From contig RXJW01000033.1 in the NCBI GenBank assembly GCA_003963005.1, positions 337 through 64,336 of the forward strand: DNA of 64,000 bases, in the 5' to 3' direction. The notes under the pieces were generated by a model, which ran no database searches, was not told the DNA's origin, and worked only from the letters and a program-made list of their open reading frames with translations. Positions 43,143-58,954 of the stretch are shown here, piece by piece (position 1 is the stretch's first letter; every line of letters begins with the position of its first letter). The stretch is from Burkholderiales bacterium (lineage in GTDB: Bacteria; Pseudomonadota; Gammaproteobacteria; Burkholderiales; Burkholderiaceae_C). The position numbers and the translations under genes are program-made.

Positions 43143-43160
43143 AGTCAGCTTACGTTGACA
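43143..43160. promoter_or_regulatory. PpsR-like box, aerR-proximal
   Basis: AGTCAGCTTACGTTGACA fits TGT-N12-ACA with one mismatch and has the GTCA/TTGAC dyad. It is one of two such boxes in the 308-base divergent space between aerR and bchF. No other gene is seen in this space. Confidence 0.55.
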
Positions 43161-43245
43161 GACTGCCCGGGATCACTGTCCCCCGCGCCGCCATCCCCGT
43201 CAAGCTGATTTTCCTGAAGCGGATTGAAATGTCTATTTTTCATTA

Positions 43246-43263
43246 CGTCAATCTGGATTGACA
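43246..43263. promoter_or_regulatory. PpsR-like box upstream of bchF
   Basis: CGTCAATCTGGATTGACA fits TGT-N12-ACA with one mismatch and has a near-perfect GTCAAT/ATTGAC dyad. It ends 30 bases before the bchF ATG, so bound repressor would block the bchFNBHLM-lhaA-puh transcript. A TGT-N12-ACG match at 43230-43247 overlaps its left end. Confidence 0.7.
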
Positions 43264-43293
43264 CTTGTTCAACCCGGGCCTAGATTCGGCCCC

Positions 43294-45092
<1,799 letters not shown>

Positions 45093-45094
45093 GC

Positions 45095-46660
45095 ATGCAA
45101 CTCACCCTCTGGACCTACGAAGGCCCGCCGCACGTCGGCGCGATGCGCGTGGCCACGGCCATGCGTGGCGTCCACTACGTCCTGCACGCGCCCCAGGGCG
45201 ACACCTACGCCGACCTGCTCTTCACGATGATCGAGCGGCGCGCCGAACGCCCGCCGGTGACCTACACCACCTTCCAGGCGCGTGACCTGGGAGGCGACAC
45301 CGCCCAGCTCTTCCAGGACGCCGCCCGCACGGCCTGCGAGCGCTTCCAGCCGCAGGCCCTGCTGGTGGGCGCCTCCTGCACCGCCGAGCTGATCCAGGAC
45401 GACCCGGGCGGCCTCGCGGCCGCGCTGAACCTGCCGGTGCCGGTGATCCCGCTGGAGCTGCCGGCCTATCAGCGCAAGGAGAACTGGGGGGCGGCCGAGA
45501 CCTTCTACCAGCTGGTGCGCACGCTGGCCGTCAAGCCGGCCACGCCGCGCGTGCGCGGGGCCGTGCCCCGCTGCAACCTCCTCGGCCCGACGGCCCTGGG
45601 CTTCCGCCACCGGGACGACGTGCGCGAGATCTCGCAGCTGCTCGGCCAGCTGGGCATCGAGATCAACGTCGTCGCGCCGATGGGGTCCAGCCCGGCCGAC
45701 ATCGCCCGCCTCGCAGAGGCCGATTTCAACGTCGTGCTTTACCCCGAGATCGCCCAGCAGGCGGCCGGCTGGCTCAAGCGCAGTTTCGGTCAGCCGTTCA
45801 CGCAGACCATCCCGATCGGTGCCGAAGCCACGCGGGCCTTCATCGCCGAAGTGGCCAGTCTCGCGGGCCTGCAGCCCGACGTCGCGGCTGCGGCGGCGCA
45901 GTCCCGCTCGACCTGGTACGCGCAGTCGGTCGATGCGAACTACCTGACCGGCAAGCGCGTTTTCGTGTTCGGTGACGCCACGCATGCCATCGCGGCCGCG
46001 CGGGTCGCCTCGCGGGAGTTCGGCTTCCAGATCGTCGGCCTCGGCAGCTACAGCCGTGAGTTCGGCCGCGAGCTGCGCGCCGCCGCCGCCACCTACGGGC
46101 TGGAGGCCCTGATCACCGACGACTACCTCGACGTCGAGGCCGCCATCGCCGCCGCCGCCCCCGAGCTGGTGCTGGGCACGCAGATGGAGCGCCACACGGC
46201 CAAGCGCCTGGGCCTGCCCTGTGCCGTCATCTCGGCACCGATGCACGTGCAGGACTTCCCCGCGCGCTACGCGCCGCAGATGGGCTTCGAAGGCGCGAAC
46301 GTGCTGTTCGACACCTGGGTGCACCCGCTCATGATGGGCTTGGAGGAGCACCTGCTCGGCATGTTCCGCGGCGACTTCGAGTTCCACGAGGATGCCGCGC
46401 CGTCCCACCTCGGCCGCGCGGCGGCGCCCTCCCCGGCGGCCCCCATCGAGGTGCCGGCCGACACGGTCGCCACCGCTGCGGCGGCCACGGCCGCCACGGC
46501 CGCCACCTGGACGCCCGACGCCGAGCTCGAGCTGCGCAAGATCCCGTTCTTCGTGCGCGGCAAGGCCCGTCGCAACACCGAGGCCTACGCACTCAGCCGC
46601 AGCCTGCCCCTCATCACGCTGGAGACGCTTTATGACGCCAAGGCGCACTTCAGCCGCTAG
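45095..46660 (+). CDS. bchB: Dark-operative protochlorophyllide reductase subunit B
   Basis: A 521-residue partner of BchN. Asp36 (APQGDTYAD) is the unusual aspartate ligand of the NB cluster. The [15 protein letters not shown] segment and the C-terminal domain [20 protein letters not shown] are typical. An Ala-rich linker (about 445-480) separates the catalytic part from this small C-terminal domain. Confidence 0.96.
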   Translation: MQLTLWTYEGPPHVGAMRVATAMRGVHYVLHAPQGDTYADLLFTMIERRAERPPVTYTTFQARDLGGDTAQLFQDAARTACERFQPQALLVGASCTAELIQDDPGGLAAALNLPVPVIPLELPAYQRKENWGAAETFYQLVRTLAVKPATPRVRGAVPRCNLLGPTALGFRHRDDVREISQLLGQLGIEINVVAPMGSSPADIARLAEADFNVVLYPEIAQQAAGWLKRSFGQPFTQTIPIGAEATRAFIAEVASLAGLQPDVAAAAAQSRSTWYAQSVDANYLTGKRVFVFGDATHAIAAARVASREFGFQIVGLGSYSREFGRELRAAAATYGLEALITDDYLDVEAAIAAAAPELVLGTQMERHTAKRLGLPCAVISAPMHVQDFPARYAPQMGFEGANVLFDTWVHPLMMGLEEHLLGMFRGDFEFHEDAAPSHLGRAAAPSPAAPIEVPADTVATAAAATAATAATWTPDAELELRKIPFFVRGKARRNTEAYALSRSLPLITLETLYDAKAHFSR

Positions 46661-46676
46661 CCCGCCAGTGCCGGCG

Positions 46677-51355
<4,679 letters not shown>

Positions 51356-51411
51356 TGGCACACGTGCACCCCTCGCCCATCCTTGCGTCGCTGAACGCGA
51401 GCAAGCCCGGT

Positions 51412-51510
51412 CGGTCCCCCGAGGGGACGGCGATGCTTGCCCGCGCGGCGGGTCAGCACATCGCCCCAGGCGGGCCGGCTTGGGAGCGGCCCGGCGCTCG
51501 GCCCGCGAGG
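51412..51510. repeat. Dispersed intergenic repeat, copy 2
   Basis: The only long gap in the bchF-to-puhE operon contains TCCCCCGAGGGGA and, 45 bases on, GCCGGCTTGGGAGCGGCCCG, the same blocks as in the bchC-bchX spacer. A 58-codon ORF runs through it from an ATG at 51355, but its content is that of the repeat, so I do not call a gene. An insertion of a mobile palindromic repeat between bchL and bchM is likely. Confidence 0.6.
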
Positions 51511-51527
51511 CGTCTGCGAGGCATGCC

Positions 51528-52223
51528 ATGAGCGGCTACACCGAACGCCGCGGCGAGATCGAGACCTACTTCGATCGCACCGCCGCCGACGCCTGGGCGC
51601 GCCTGACGTCCGACGCGCCGGTGGGCCGCGTGCGCGCCAGCGTGAGAGCCGGTCGTGATCGGATGCGTGGCACGCTGCTGTCCTGGCTGCCTGACGACCT
51701 GCGCGGTCGCCGCGTGCTGGATGCCGGCTGCGGCACCGGCGCACTGGCCGTCGAAGCAGCCCGGCGCGGCGCCGAGGTCGTGGCCATCGACCTCTCCCCC
51801 ACCCTCGTGGACTTGGCACGGGAGCGGCAACCGAGCTTCGACAGCGGCGGCAGCATCGACTTCCGCTCGGGCGACATGCTCGACCCCGCCCTCGGCCCGT
51901 TCGACCACGTCGTGGGCATGGACTCGCTGATCCACTACGAGCCCGCTGACGCCGTGGCCGTGCTGGCCGGGCTGGCGGCGCGCACGCGTTACAGCGTGGT
52001 GTTCACCTACGCGCCCAGCAGCCCGGCGCTGCAGGCCTTCAAGGCGGTGGGCAAGCTGTTCCCGCGCGGCAACCGCTCGCCGTCCATCGTGCCGGTCGCC
52101 GAGCGGCATCTGTACCGCCTGATCGACGCTCATCCGAAGCTCACCGACTGGGACATCCGCCGCACCGAGCGCGTGTCCGGCGGCTTCTACACATCGCAGG
52201 CCCTGGAGATCGTGCGGCCATGA
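51528..52223 (+). CDS. bchM: Mg-protoporphyrin IX methyltransferase
   Basis: A 231-residue SAM-dependent methyltransferase that makes Mg-protoporphyrin monomethyl ester. The SAM motif is VLDAGCGTGALAVEAARRGA, preceded by the family start YTERRGEIETYFDRTAADAW. Its stop overlaps the lhaA start (ATGA). Confidence 0.96.
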   Translation: MSGYTERRGEIETYFDRTAADAWARLTSDAPVGRVRASVRAGRDRMRGTLLSWLPDDLRGRRVLDAGCGTGALAVEAARRGAEVVAIDLSPTLVDLARERQPSFDSGGSIDFRSGDMLDPALGPFDHVVGMDSLIHYEPADAVAVLAGLAARTRYSVVFTYAPSSPALQAFKAVGKLFPRGNRSPSIVPVAERHLYRLIDAHPKLTDWDIRRTERVSGGFYTSQALEIVRP

Positions 52224-53695
52224 AGCCTGTGCGCCACGCGGCCTCGCCCCGCCAGCTCAACCAGCGCCTCGCGCTGAAGTGGGGGCGCCTGAGCCTGAAG
52301 TTCCTGCCATTCGCCGACGTGGCCACCACGGAGCTGCCGATATCCCGGCTGCTGCGCCTGGCGCTGTTCCAGGTGTCGGTGGGCATGGCCTACGCCTTGC
52401 TTGTGGGCACGCTCAACCGGGTGATGATCGTGGAACTCGGCGTGGCGGCCTGGGCGGTGTCGCTGATGGTGGCGCTGCCCTTGCTGGCCGCGCCCTTCCG
52501 CGCGCTGATCGGTCACCGGTCTGACACCCATCTGTCGGCCCTGGGCTGGCGGCGTGTGCCCTACTTGTGGTTCGGCACCTTGCTGCAGTTCGGCGGCCTG
52601 TCGATCATGCCGTTCGCGCTGATCCTGCTGCAGCCGGGTGCGGAAGCCAGCGCGCAGCCGGGTGGGGTCGTGATCGGTCGCATCGCGGCGGCCTTGGCGT
52701 TCATCCTCGTCGGTGCCGGCATGCAGACCACGCAGACCGCTGGCCTGGCCCTGGCCACCGATCAGGCCCGCCCCGACACCCGGCCTCGCGTCGTGGCGCT
52801 GATGTACCTGATGCTGCTGCTCGGCATGGTGCTGGCCAGCACGGTCTTCAGCTTCGTGCTGGAGAGCTTCTCGCCGACGCGCCTCGTCGCCGTCGTGCAA
52901 GGCGCCGCACTCACGACGATGGTGCTCAACACGATCGCGCTCTGGAAGCAGGAGGCGCGCGGCACGGTCAAGCGTGACGCGGTCGATGCGCCGAGCCCGC
53001 CGTTCCGCGAGGTGTGGCAGCGCTTCGCCGGGCAGCCGCACACGCGCCGATTCCTGGTCGCCGTGGCGCTCGGCACGGCCGCCTTCAACATGCAGGACAT
53101 CGTGCTGGAGCCCTATGGCGGCGCCATCCTGAAGCTGCCCGTGGCCGCCACCAGCCTGCTGACCGCCGGCATGGCGCTCGGCTCGGTCGGCGCCTTTGCG
53201 CTCGCGGCCCGGCTGCTGGCGCGCGGCTTCGACGCGCACCGGCTGGCTGCGATCGGCCTGCTGATCGGCATCCTCGCGTTCTCAGCCGTCATCTTCGCAG
53301 CGCCCCTCGACTCCGGCTGGCTGTTCCGTGGCGGCAACGTGCTGATCGGCCTGGGCGGCGGTCTGTTCGCGGTCAGCACGCTGGTCGTCGCGATGGGGCT
53401 GGAAACCGCTGGCGGCAGCGGCCTCGCCCTGGGCGCCTGGGGCGCCATGCAGGCCACCGCGGGCGGCATCGCCGTGGCGCTCGGCGGCATGCTGCGCGAC
53501 GGCTTCGAAGCGCTCGCCGCCCACGGCTGGCTGGGTTCGGCGATGTCCGAACCACAGGTGGCCTACAGCGTCGTCTATCACCTGGAGATCGCGCTGCTGT
53601 TCGGCACGCTGATCGCCATCGGTCCCCTGGTGCGCCGTGCCGGCGCACCTTCACAGTCGCGCCAGCATTTCGGGCTGGCCGAGTTCCCAGGCTAG
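52220..53695 (+). CDS. lhaA: LH1 assembly protein LhaA (PucC family)
   Basis: A 491-residue, 12-helix BCD-family MFS protein. LKFLPFADVATTELPISRLL at the N-terminus, TLNRVMIVELGVAAWAVSLM and NMQDIVLEPYGGAILKLPV are family signatures. LhaA supports LH1 assembly and antenna pigment delivery. It lies between bchM and puhA as in other purple bacteria. Confidence 0.95.
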   Translation: MKPVRHAASPRQLNQRLALKWGRLSLKFLPFADVATTELPISRLLRLALFQVSVGMAYALLVGTLNRVMIVELGVAAWAVSLMVALPLLAAPFRALIGHRSDTHLSALGWRRVPYLWFGTLLQFGGLSIMPFALILLQPGAEASAQPGGVVIGRIAAALAFILVGAGMQTTQTAGLALATDQARPDTRPRVVALMYLMLLLGMVLASTVFSFVLESFSPTRLVAVVQGAALTTMVLNTIALWKQEARGTVKRDAVDAPSPPFREVWQRFAGQPHTRRFLVAVALGTAAFNMQDIVLEPYGGAILKLPVAATSLLTAGMALGSVGAFALAARLLARGFDAHRLAAIGLLIGILAFSAVIFAAPLDSGWLFRGGNVLIGLGGGLFAVSTLVVAMGLETAGGSGLALGAWGAMQATAGGIAVALGGMLRDGFEALAAHGWLGSAMSEPQVAYSVVYHLEIALLFGTLIAIGPLVRRAGAPSQSRQHFGLAEFPG

Positions 53696-53704
53696 GAGGC
53701 CTCC

Positions 53705-54460
53705 ATGCAAACAGGTGCCATCACGGGCTATATCGACGTCGCCCAGCTCGTGCTCTACGCGTTCTGGCTGTTCTTCGCCGGGCTCATCATCTACCTGCAC
53801 CGGGAGAACAAGCGCGAGGGTTACCCGCTGGAGTCGGACCGCTCGCGCGCCATCGCGGTCCAGGGCTTCCCGGCGGTGCCCGAACCCAAGACCTTCAAGC
53901 TCGCCAACGGCGACACCGTGCAGGTGCCCAACGCCCGCCGCGACAACCAGCCGCCGCTGCATGAAGGCGTCTGGCGCGGTGCACCGCTGGAGCCGACGGG
54001 CGACCCGCTGCTGGCCGGCGTGGGCCCGGGCAGCTGGGCGGACCGCGCGGACGTGGCCGACCTGACCTACGAAGGCCTGCCCAAGATCGTGCCGCTGCGT
54101 GCCGCACCTGACTTCGGCGTCGCCCACCAGGACGTCGACCCGCGCGGCCTGCCCGTGCTCGGCGATGACGGCGTCGAAGGCGGCAAGGTCGTCGACCTGT
54201 GGGTGGACCGCTCTGAAATGCTCTTCCGCTACCTCGAGCTGGAAGTGGCCGGCGGCAAACGGGTACTGCTGCCGATGAACTTCGCCCGCGTGCAGGAGCG
54301 CCGTGTGCAGGTGAAGTCCATCCTTGGCCACCAGTTCGCGAAGGTGCCCACCACCAAGGCTGCCGAGCAGGTCACGCTGCTCGAAGAAGAAAAGATCATG
54401 GCCTACTACGGTGCCGGCACGCTCTACGCGACGCCCAGCCGCCAGGAGCCCCTGCTGTGA
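53705..54460 (+). CDS. puhA: Reaction-centre H subunit
   Basis: A 251-residue protein with one N-terminal transmembrane helix (VLYAFWLFFAGLIIYLHREN) and a cytoplasmic beta-rich domain that shields the quinone sites. The start MQTGAITGYIDVAQ follows AGGAGG. Conserved segments GDPLLAGVGPGSWADRADV and KVPTTKAAEQVTLLEEEKI are present. It overlaps puhB by four bases. Confidence 0.97.
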   Translation: MQTGAITGYIDVAQLVLYAFWLFFAGLIIYLHRENKREGYPLESDRSRAIAVQGFPAVPEPKTFKLANGDTVQVPNARRDNQPPLHEGVWRGAPLEPTGDPLLAGVGPGSWADRADVADLTYEGLPKIVPLRAAPDFGVAHQDVDPRGLPVLGDDGVEGGKVVDLWVDRSEMLFRYLELEVAGGKRVLLPMNFARVQERRVQVKSILGHQFAKVPTTKAAEQVTLLEEEKIMAYYGAGTLYATPSRQEPLL

Positions 54461-55146
54461 AGGCAGCCCGCTCGCTCGTCAACCTGCTCGAGCCGACGCA
54501 CGAGCACGAGTTCGAGGCCGTGCGCGGCCTGCCGGAAGCCCTGCCCGACGGCGAGGTGCAGCTCTGGCAAGGCGCACCCGACGCCCGGCTTCTGGCCCGC
54601 CAGGCGCTGCACCTGGACCTGGTCGCCGGCTACTTCGCCGTGCTGCTGGCCTGGCGCGGCGTGGCGAGCTGGCAGGAAGGCGCGAGCTTCACGCAGACGC
54701 TCATCGCCCTCGCCGGCATGCTCCCGCTCATCACGCTGGCCTGCGGGCTGCTGGCGGGCATCGCCTGGCTGATGGCACGCACGACGGTCTACACGATCAC
54801 CAACCGCCGCGTCGTCATGCGCGTGGGCATCGTGCTGAGCATCACCTTCAACCTGCCCTTCGCGCAGATTGCGTCGGCGGGCTGGCGCCAGCGTGGCCGG
54901 GGTGGCGACATCGTGCTGACGCTGTCCGGCAAGGACCGCATCGCCTACCTGCACCTGTGGCCGCACGTGCGCCCGTGGCACCTGCGTCGCACCCAGCCGA
55001 TGCTGCGGGGGCTGGCGGATGCGCCCGCCGTGGCAGCCCGCCTCGCCCAGGCGCTGCAACAGGCCGAAGCCGCCCGCCAGACCCTGCCGCAACGCGCGGT
55101 GGTCGCTCCGGCCCCGGCCGTCCATCCGGTCCCGCAGGCGGCCTGA
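54457..55146 (+). CDS. puhB: Photosynthetic complex assembly protein PuhB
   Basis: A 229-residue membrane protein with two to three helices and a PH-like domain (TTVYTITNRRVVMRVGIVLS). The start EPTHEHEFEAVRGLPEALP is the family signature. It is needed for reaction-centre assembly in Rhodobacter. It overlaps puhA and is followed after 3 bases by puhC. Confidence 0.94.
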   Translation: MKAARSLVNLLEPTHEHEFEAVRGLPEALPDGEVQLWQGAPDARLLARQALHLDLVAGYFAVLLAWRGVASWQEGASFTQTLIALAGMLPLITLACGLLAGIAWLMARTTVYTITNRRVVMRVGIVLSITFNLPFAQIASAGWRQRGRGGDIVLTLSGKDRIAYLHLWPHVRPWHLRRTQPMLRGLADAPAVAARLAQALQQAEAARQTLPQRAVVAPAPAVHPVPQAA

Positions 55147-55149
55147 GCA

Positions 55150-55617
55150 ATGAGCACGGACCTGACGGCCCGCCCGACGCTGCCCCTGGCCGCGCTGGGC
55201 GCCCTCGTGCTGGTCAGCGTGCTTGGCGTGAGCGCGGTGCGCCTGGCCGGCGTGAGCCCCCAGCAACTGGCCGACGCCGCCACGGTCAGCAGCCGCCAGC
55301 TGCGATTTGAAGACCGCGCGGACGGCGGCATCGCCGTGCGGGACGCCCGCACGGGCGCGGTGCTCGACACCATCGCCCCCGGCACCAATGGCTTCCTGCG
55401 CAGCGCCATGCGCGGCCTGGTGCGCGAGCGCAAGCGCCAGGGGCTGGGTGCGGAGCAACCCTTCGAACTGCTCGGCCGCGCCGACGGCCGGCTGACCCTC
55501 GTCGACCCTGGCACCGGCCGGCGCATCGACCTTGAATCCTTCGGCCCCAGCAACGCCGCCGTCTTCGTGCGGCTGCTGGCGCCTTCCACTGGAGACCCCC
55601 ATGTCGCTCAGCGCTGA
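55150..55617 (+). CDS. puhC: Photosynthetic complex assembly protein PuhC
   Basis: A 155-residue protein with one N-terminal transmembrane helix ([20 protein letters not shown]). A periplasmic domain contains the PuhC pattern [20 protein letters not shown] and [20 protein letters not shown]. It takes part in reaction-centre/LH1 organisation. Its 3' end overlaps acsF by 17 bases. Confidence 0.92.
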   Translation: MSTDLTARPTLPLAALGALVLVSVLGVSAVRLAGVSPQQLADAATVSSRQLRFEDRADGGIAVRDARTGAVLDTIAPGTNGFLRSAMRGLVRERKRQGLGAEQPFELLGRADGRLTLVDPGTGRRIDLESFGPSNAAVFVRLLAPSTGDPHVAQR

Positions 55618-56677
55618 ACTGCAGACCCCCGAGGATGCCGCCCGTCTGGCCAAGGCCGAGACGATGCTCACGCCGCGCTTCTACAAGACCGACTACGCGG
55701 CGATGGACCGGCTCGACATGAGCCCCATCCGCGCCGAATGGGACGCGATGCTCGCCGAGTACGAAGGCGACAACAACCACGACCACTTCACGCGCACGCC
55801 CGAGTTCGCCGCCGAGGCCGCCGAGCTCGCGAAGAGCTGGACGCCCCAGCTGCGCCGGGATTTCCAGGACTTCCTCGTCAGCTCGCTCACCAGCGAGTAC
55901 TCCGGCTGCGTGCTCTACAACGAGATCGCCAAGTCGGTGACCAACCCCGACATCAAGCGGCTGATGCGCTACCTCACGCGCGACGAGTCGCGCCATGCGA
56001 ACTTCATCAACCAGTCCCTGAAGGACTTCGGCCTGCAGGTCGACCTGGTCGGGCTGAAGCGCACCAAGGCCTACACCTACTTCAAGCCCAAGTACATCTT
56101 CTACGCGACCTACCTGTCCGAGAAGATCGGCTACGCGCGCTACATCAGCATCTACCGACAACTGGAAAAGCACCCCGAGAAGCGCTTCCACCCGATCTTT
56201 CGGTGGTTCGAGCGCTGGTGCAACGACGAGTTCCGGCACGGCGAATCCTTCGCGCTGATGATGCGCGCCCAACCGCACCTGCTGAAGGGCGGCAACAAGC
56301 TCTGGATCCGCTTCTTCCTGCTCGCCGTCTACGCCACCATGTACGTGCGCGACCACACGCGCCCTTGGCTCAGCGAAGCCCTCGGCATGGACCCGACCGA
56401 GTACGACTACCGTGTGTTCGACATCACGACGGAGATCTCGCGCCAGGTCTTCCCGCTCAGCCTGGACACCGACGCGCCCGCCTTCCGCGCCGGGATGGAC
56501 CGCCTGTGCACCATCGCCACCGCCAACGAGCGCGCCAAGGCGCGCGGCGGCCTGCTGGGCAAGCTGCAGCAGGGCGTGTGCGCCGTGCGGGCCACGCTGT
56601 GCTTTGCGCGCCTGTATGTGCTGCCCGCGAAGACCCACGAGCTGCCCCGCGAGATGCGCGTGGCGCCCGCGTGGTGA
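55601..56677 (+). CDS. acsF: Aerobic Mg-protoporphyrin monomethyl ester cyclase
   Basis: A 358-residue di-iron oxygenase forming the isocyclic ring with O2. Metal ligands are visible as Glu108 (LYNEIA), Glu129 and His132 (DESRHANF), and Glu and His in [17 protein letters not shown] 55601 follows GGAGA. No anaerobic bchE is in the window. It sits between puhC and puhE. Confidence 0.96.
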   Translation: MSLSAELQTPEDAARLAKAETMLTPRFYKTDYAAMDRLDMSPIRAEWDAMLAEYEGDNNHDHFTRTPEFAAEAAELAKSWTPQLRRDFQDFLVSSLTSEYSGCVLYNEIAKSVTNPDIKRLMRYLTRDESRHANFINQSLKDFGLQVDLVGLKRTKAYTYFKPKYIFYATYLSEKIGYARYISIYRQLEKHPEKRFHPIFRWFERWCNDEFRHGESFALMMRAQPHLLKGGNKLWIRFFLLAVYATMYVRDHTRPWLSEALGMDPTEYDYRVFDITTEISRQVFPLSLDTDAPAFRAGMDRLCTIATANERAKARGGLLGKLQQGVCAVRATLCFARLYVLPAKTHELPREMRVAPAW

Positions 56678-56707
56678 ACGGCTTCCCGGTCGAGACGGCC
56701 TGACACC

Positions 56708-57496
56708 ATGCAACACGGCTGGCCTGCGCTGTACACGCTGCTGCTGTGGTGGTTCAGCACGGGCGTCATCCTGTACCTGAACGGCCTGCCGCGCGAGACG
56801 CACAAATGGACGATGGCCGGGGCAACCGTGCTGCTGGGCATCGCCCTGCTCGGCGTGGCGGTCACGGCCTCCGACACGCGCGTCACCGGCGCCTACCTCG
56901 CCTTCACGGCGGGCCTGACGGTGTGGGCGTGGCAGGAGGTCGGCTTCCTGCTCGGCTACGTGACCGGCCCGCGCCGCCATGCCTGCCCGCCACAGGCCCG
57001 CGGCTGGCAGCGGGTGGGCCACGCCATCATGGCCATCCTGTATCACGAGCTGGCGCTGATCGTGCTGGGTGCCGCGGTGCTGGCTCTCACCTGGGGCCGG
57101 CCGAACCAGGTCGCCACCTGGACCTTCGGCGTGCTCTGGCTGATGCGCCTGTCCGCCAAGCTCAACGTGTTTCTCGGTGTGCGCAACCTGAACGAGCAGT
57201 TCCTGCCCCAGCACCTGCGTTACATGCACACCTACTTCCGTCAGCGCCCGAGCAACGGGCTGTTCCCGGTCAGCGTGATCGCCGTGACCGCGCTGGCCGG
57301 CGCCGCCTGGCACAGCGCGGTGGCCACGAGCTTCAGCGCGTTCGAAGTGACCGCCTGCAGCTTCATTGCGATGTTGCTCAGCCTGGCGCTGCTGGAGCAC
57401 TGGTTCATGGTGCTTCCGCTGCCGAGTGAGAAGCTGTGGGACTGGGGCCTGCGGTCACGCGTCGCGCCACTGGGCGAGGCTCACCGCGAGGCCTGA
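56708..57496 (+). CDS. puhE: Photosynthetic complex assembly protein PuhE (DUF3623)
   Basis: A 262-residue integral membrane protein with about seven helices. Family segments are STGVILYLNGLPRETHKWTM, AWQEVGFLLGYVTGPRR and LRYMHTYFRQRPSNGLFPVS. PuhE affects reaction-centre and pigment levels in Rhodobacter by an unclear mechanism. It ends the plus-strand operon; the terminator follows 37 bases downstream. Confidence 0.93.
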   Translation: MQHGWPALYTLLLWWFSTGVILYLNGLPRETHKWTMAGATVLLGIALLGVAVTASDTRVTGAYLAFTAGLTVWAWQEVGFLLGYVTGPRRHACPPQARGWQRVGHAIMAILYHELALIVLGAAVLALTWGRPNQVATWTFGVLWLMRLSAKLNVFLGVRNLNEQFLPQHLRYMHTYFRQRPSNGLFPVSVIAVTALAGAAWHSAVATSFSAFEVTACSFIAMLLSLALLEHWFMVLPLPSEKLWDWGLRSRVAPLGEAHREA

Positions 57497-57533
57497 CTGC
57501 GGCGTCGCCAAGGATCGGCGTCCAGCAACGACA

Positions 57534-57557
57534 ACGGCCCCTGGCGGGGCCGTTTTT
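57534..57557 (+). terminator. Rho-independent terminator after puhE
   Basis: An 8-bp perfect stem, ACGGCCCC and GGGGCCGT, with a TGGC loop is followed by a run of five T. It closes the bchF-to-puhE operon and also lies just beyond the convergent DUF3563 gene, marking the right edge of the photosynthesis cluster. Confidence 0.92.
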
Positions 57558-57574
57558 GCTCGGGCGCCCGGCGA

Positions 57575-57751
57575 TCAGCGACCGATGTTCAGCGGCGACA
57601 TCGACATCCAGGCGCGCGACTGGCTGGCGATGCGACGCTCCAGGTCCGCGTGGTCGATGGCATCAGCCAGGTACTGTTCGTCGGTATCGACGGTGGTGTC
57701 GACGATCAGCGCATTGCGCAGGGAGTTCAGGAGGTTCTGGATCAGGCTCAT
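57575..57751 (-). CDS. Small DUF3563 family protein
   Basis: A 58-residue protein starting MSLIQNLLNSLRNALIV. The core DEQYLADAIDHADLERRI matches the short DUF3563 family common in Burkholderiales, where a D/E-x-Y-L-x6-D-L-E-R-R pattern is conserved. No ribosome site is obvious before the ATG. Function unknown. Confidence 0.75.
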   Translation of the reverse strand: MSLIQNLLNSLRNALIVDTTVDTDEQYLADAIDHADLERRIASQSRAWMSMSPLNIGR

Positions 57752-57837
57752 GGCAGCGCCGGGCTTGTGGCCCGTGTTTGACTAGGGTAAACCCGATTAT
57801 AGGGTTAACACCAGTCCTTCAGCTCATGAGATCTCGC

Positions 57838-58773
57838 TCAGGCTGTTTCGAGTGTGAAGCCTGCCTCGGTCCAGGCCTCGATGCCGCCCCGCAGCACCCT
57901 CGCCTCCCGGCCGTGCTGCTTGAGCCACTGTGCTGCCTTCACGGCCGAGGCATCGTTCGGGCAGGCGCAATAGGTGACGAATTCGGCCGCCAGCGGCCAA
58001 TCCGCCAGCGCCGCGTCCCCGAGGGCGCCCAGATCCAGATGGCGAGCCCCCGGCAGACGCGGCATCGGTGGCACGCCCGGCGCTGCCGCCCGAACGTCGA
58101 CAAGCACCACATCCTGACGGGTCTGGAGCCAATGGGCCACGTCGGCAGGCGCCACGCGCTCGAAGCGCCGCAGTTCGCGCTTGACGACAGCCCGCCGCCA
58201 CAGCCGCCATCCCAGGTAGCCCGCCAGCGCCGCCAGCGCGATGACCAGCGCGACACTGCCCAGCCGGCTCATCGCCCGCAACACCCCATCGATCTGCGCA
58301 TGGAAAACCCTGCCGACCCCGATCGCCACGCCGGCCCAGAGCGCCGAGCCGAGCAGGTTCCAGCCCAGGAAGCGCCGCGCGCTCATGCCCAGCGCACCGG
58401 CCAATGGCGGCGCCAGGATGGACAGGCCGGGCACGAACTTGGCGATCACGAGCGTCAGCACGCCGCGCCGCGCAAAGCTTGCCTCGTTCTGTCGCACGCA
58501 ACTGTCGGGCGAGATCGAGATCATGCACAGCGCCGACAGCACCCGGCGGCCGAGGCGGCGCCCGGCCCAGAACCACAGGCTGTTGGCCAGCAGCGCGGCG
58601 GTGGTCGCCGCGAGGAAGGCCCGGCTGCCGAAGCTCTCCCGGGTCGCCGCTTCCACGCCGGCCAGCAGCAGCACGGGCGTGGACGGCAGCGGCGCCCCCA
58701 GTTGCTCCAGCAGCACGGCGAGCGCGACGGCCAGCAGGCCGTGGTGGGTGAAAAGCTCGTTGATCAGGTTCAT
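57838..58773 (-). CDS. DedA-rhodanese fusion protein
   Basis: A 311-residue protein. Residues 1-190 form a DedA-type membrane domain (HHGLLAVALAVLLEQLGAPL at the start and FVPGLSILAPPLAGALGMS later). Residues 205-305 form a rhodanese domain with the active-site loop TYCACPNDASAV, whose first Cys is the likely sulfur carrier. DedA proteins act in membrane lipid or ion handling; the rhodanese role is not known. The nearby sulfate transporter may be relevant, but that is inference. Confidence 0.88.
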   Translation of the reverse strand: MNLINELFTHHGLLAVALAVLLEQLGAPLPSTPVLLLAGVEAATRESFGSRAFLAATTAALLANSLWFWAGRRLGRRVLSALCMISISPDSCVRQNEASFARRGVLTLVIAKFVPGLSILAPPLAGALGMSARRFLGWNLLGSALWAGVAIGVGRVFHAQIDGVLRAMSRLGSVALVIALAALAGYLGWRLWRRAVVKRELRRFERVAPADVAHWLQTRQDVVLVDVRAAAPGVPPMPRLPGARHLDLGALGDAALADWPLAAEFVTYCACPNDASAVKAAQWLKQHGREARVLRGGIEAWTEAGFTLETA

Positions 58774-58849
58774 GGCGATCCGCTCGCAGCATAGCCGGCG
58801 GGTCTTGCCCTTGCCCGAACGAGCCCTGTCATGCCTTCCGAGCCGCAGA

Positions 58850-58920
58850 ATGTCAGCAAATCTCGAAAATGAATAAACAAATAGGAAAACTGTCGTTCCC
58901 TGAATAAAGGAGATTGGGCA
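58850..58920. promoter_or_regulatory. AT-rich promoter region of the sulfate uptake operon
   Basis: This strip before the binding-protein gene is far richer in A/T than the rest of the window, with AAAATGAATAAACAAATAGG and a nearby AATAAAGGAG. AT-rich upstream regions are typical of CysB-controlled promoters. CysB control is inferred from the operon content. Confidence 0.4.
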
Positions 58921-58954
58921 CCCTTGCGCCTTTCGATCCGTCGACGGCCCTGCC

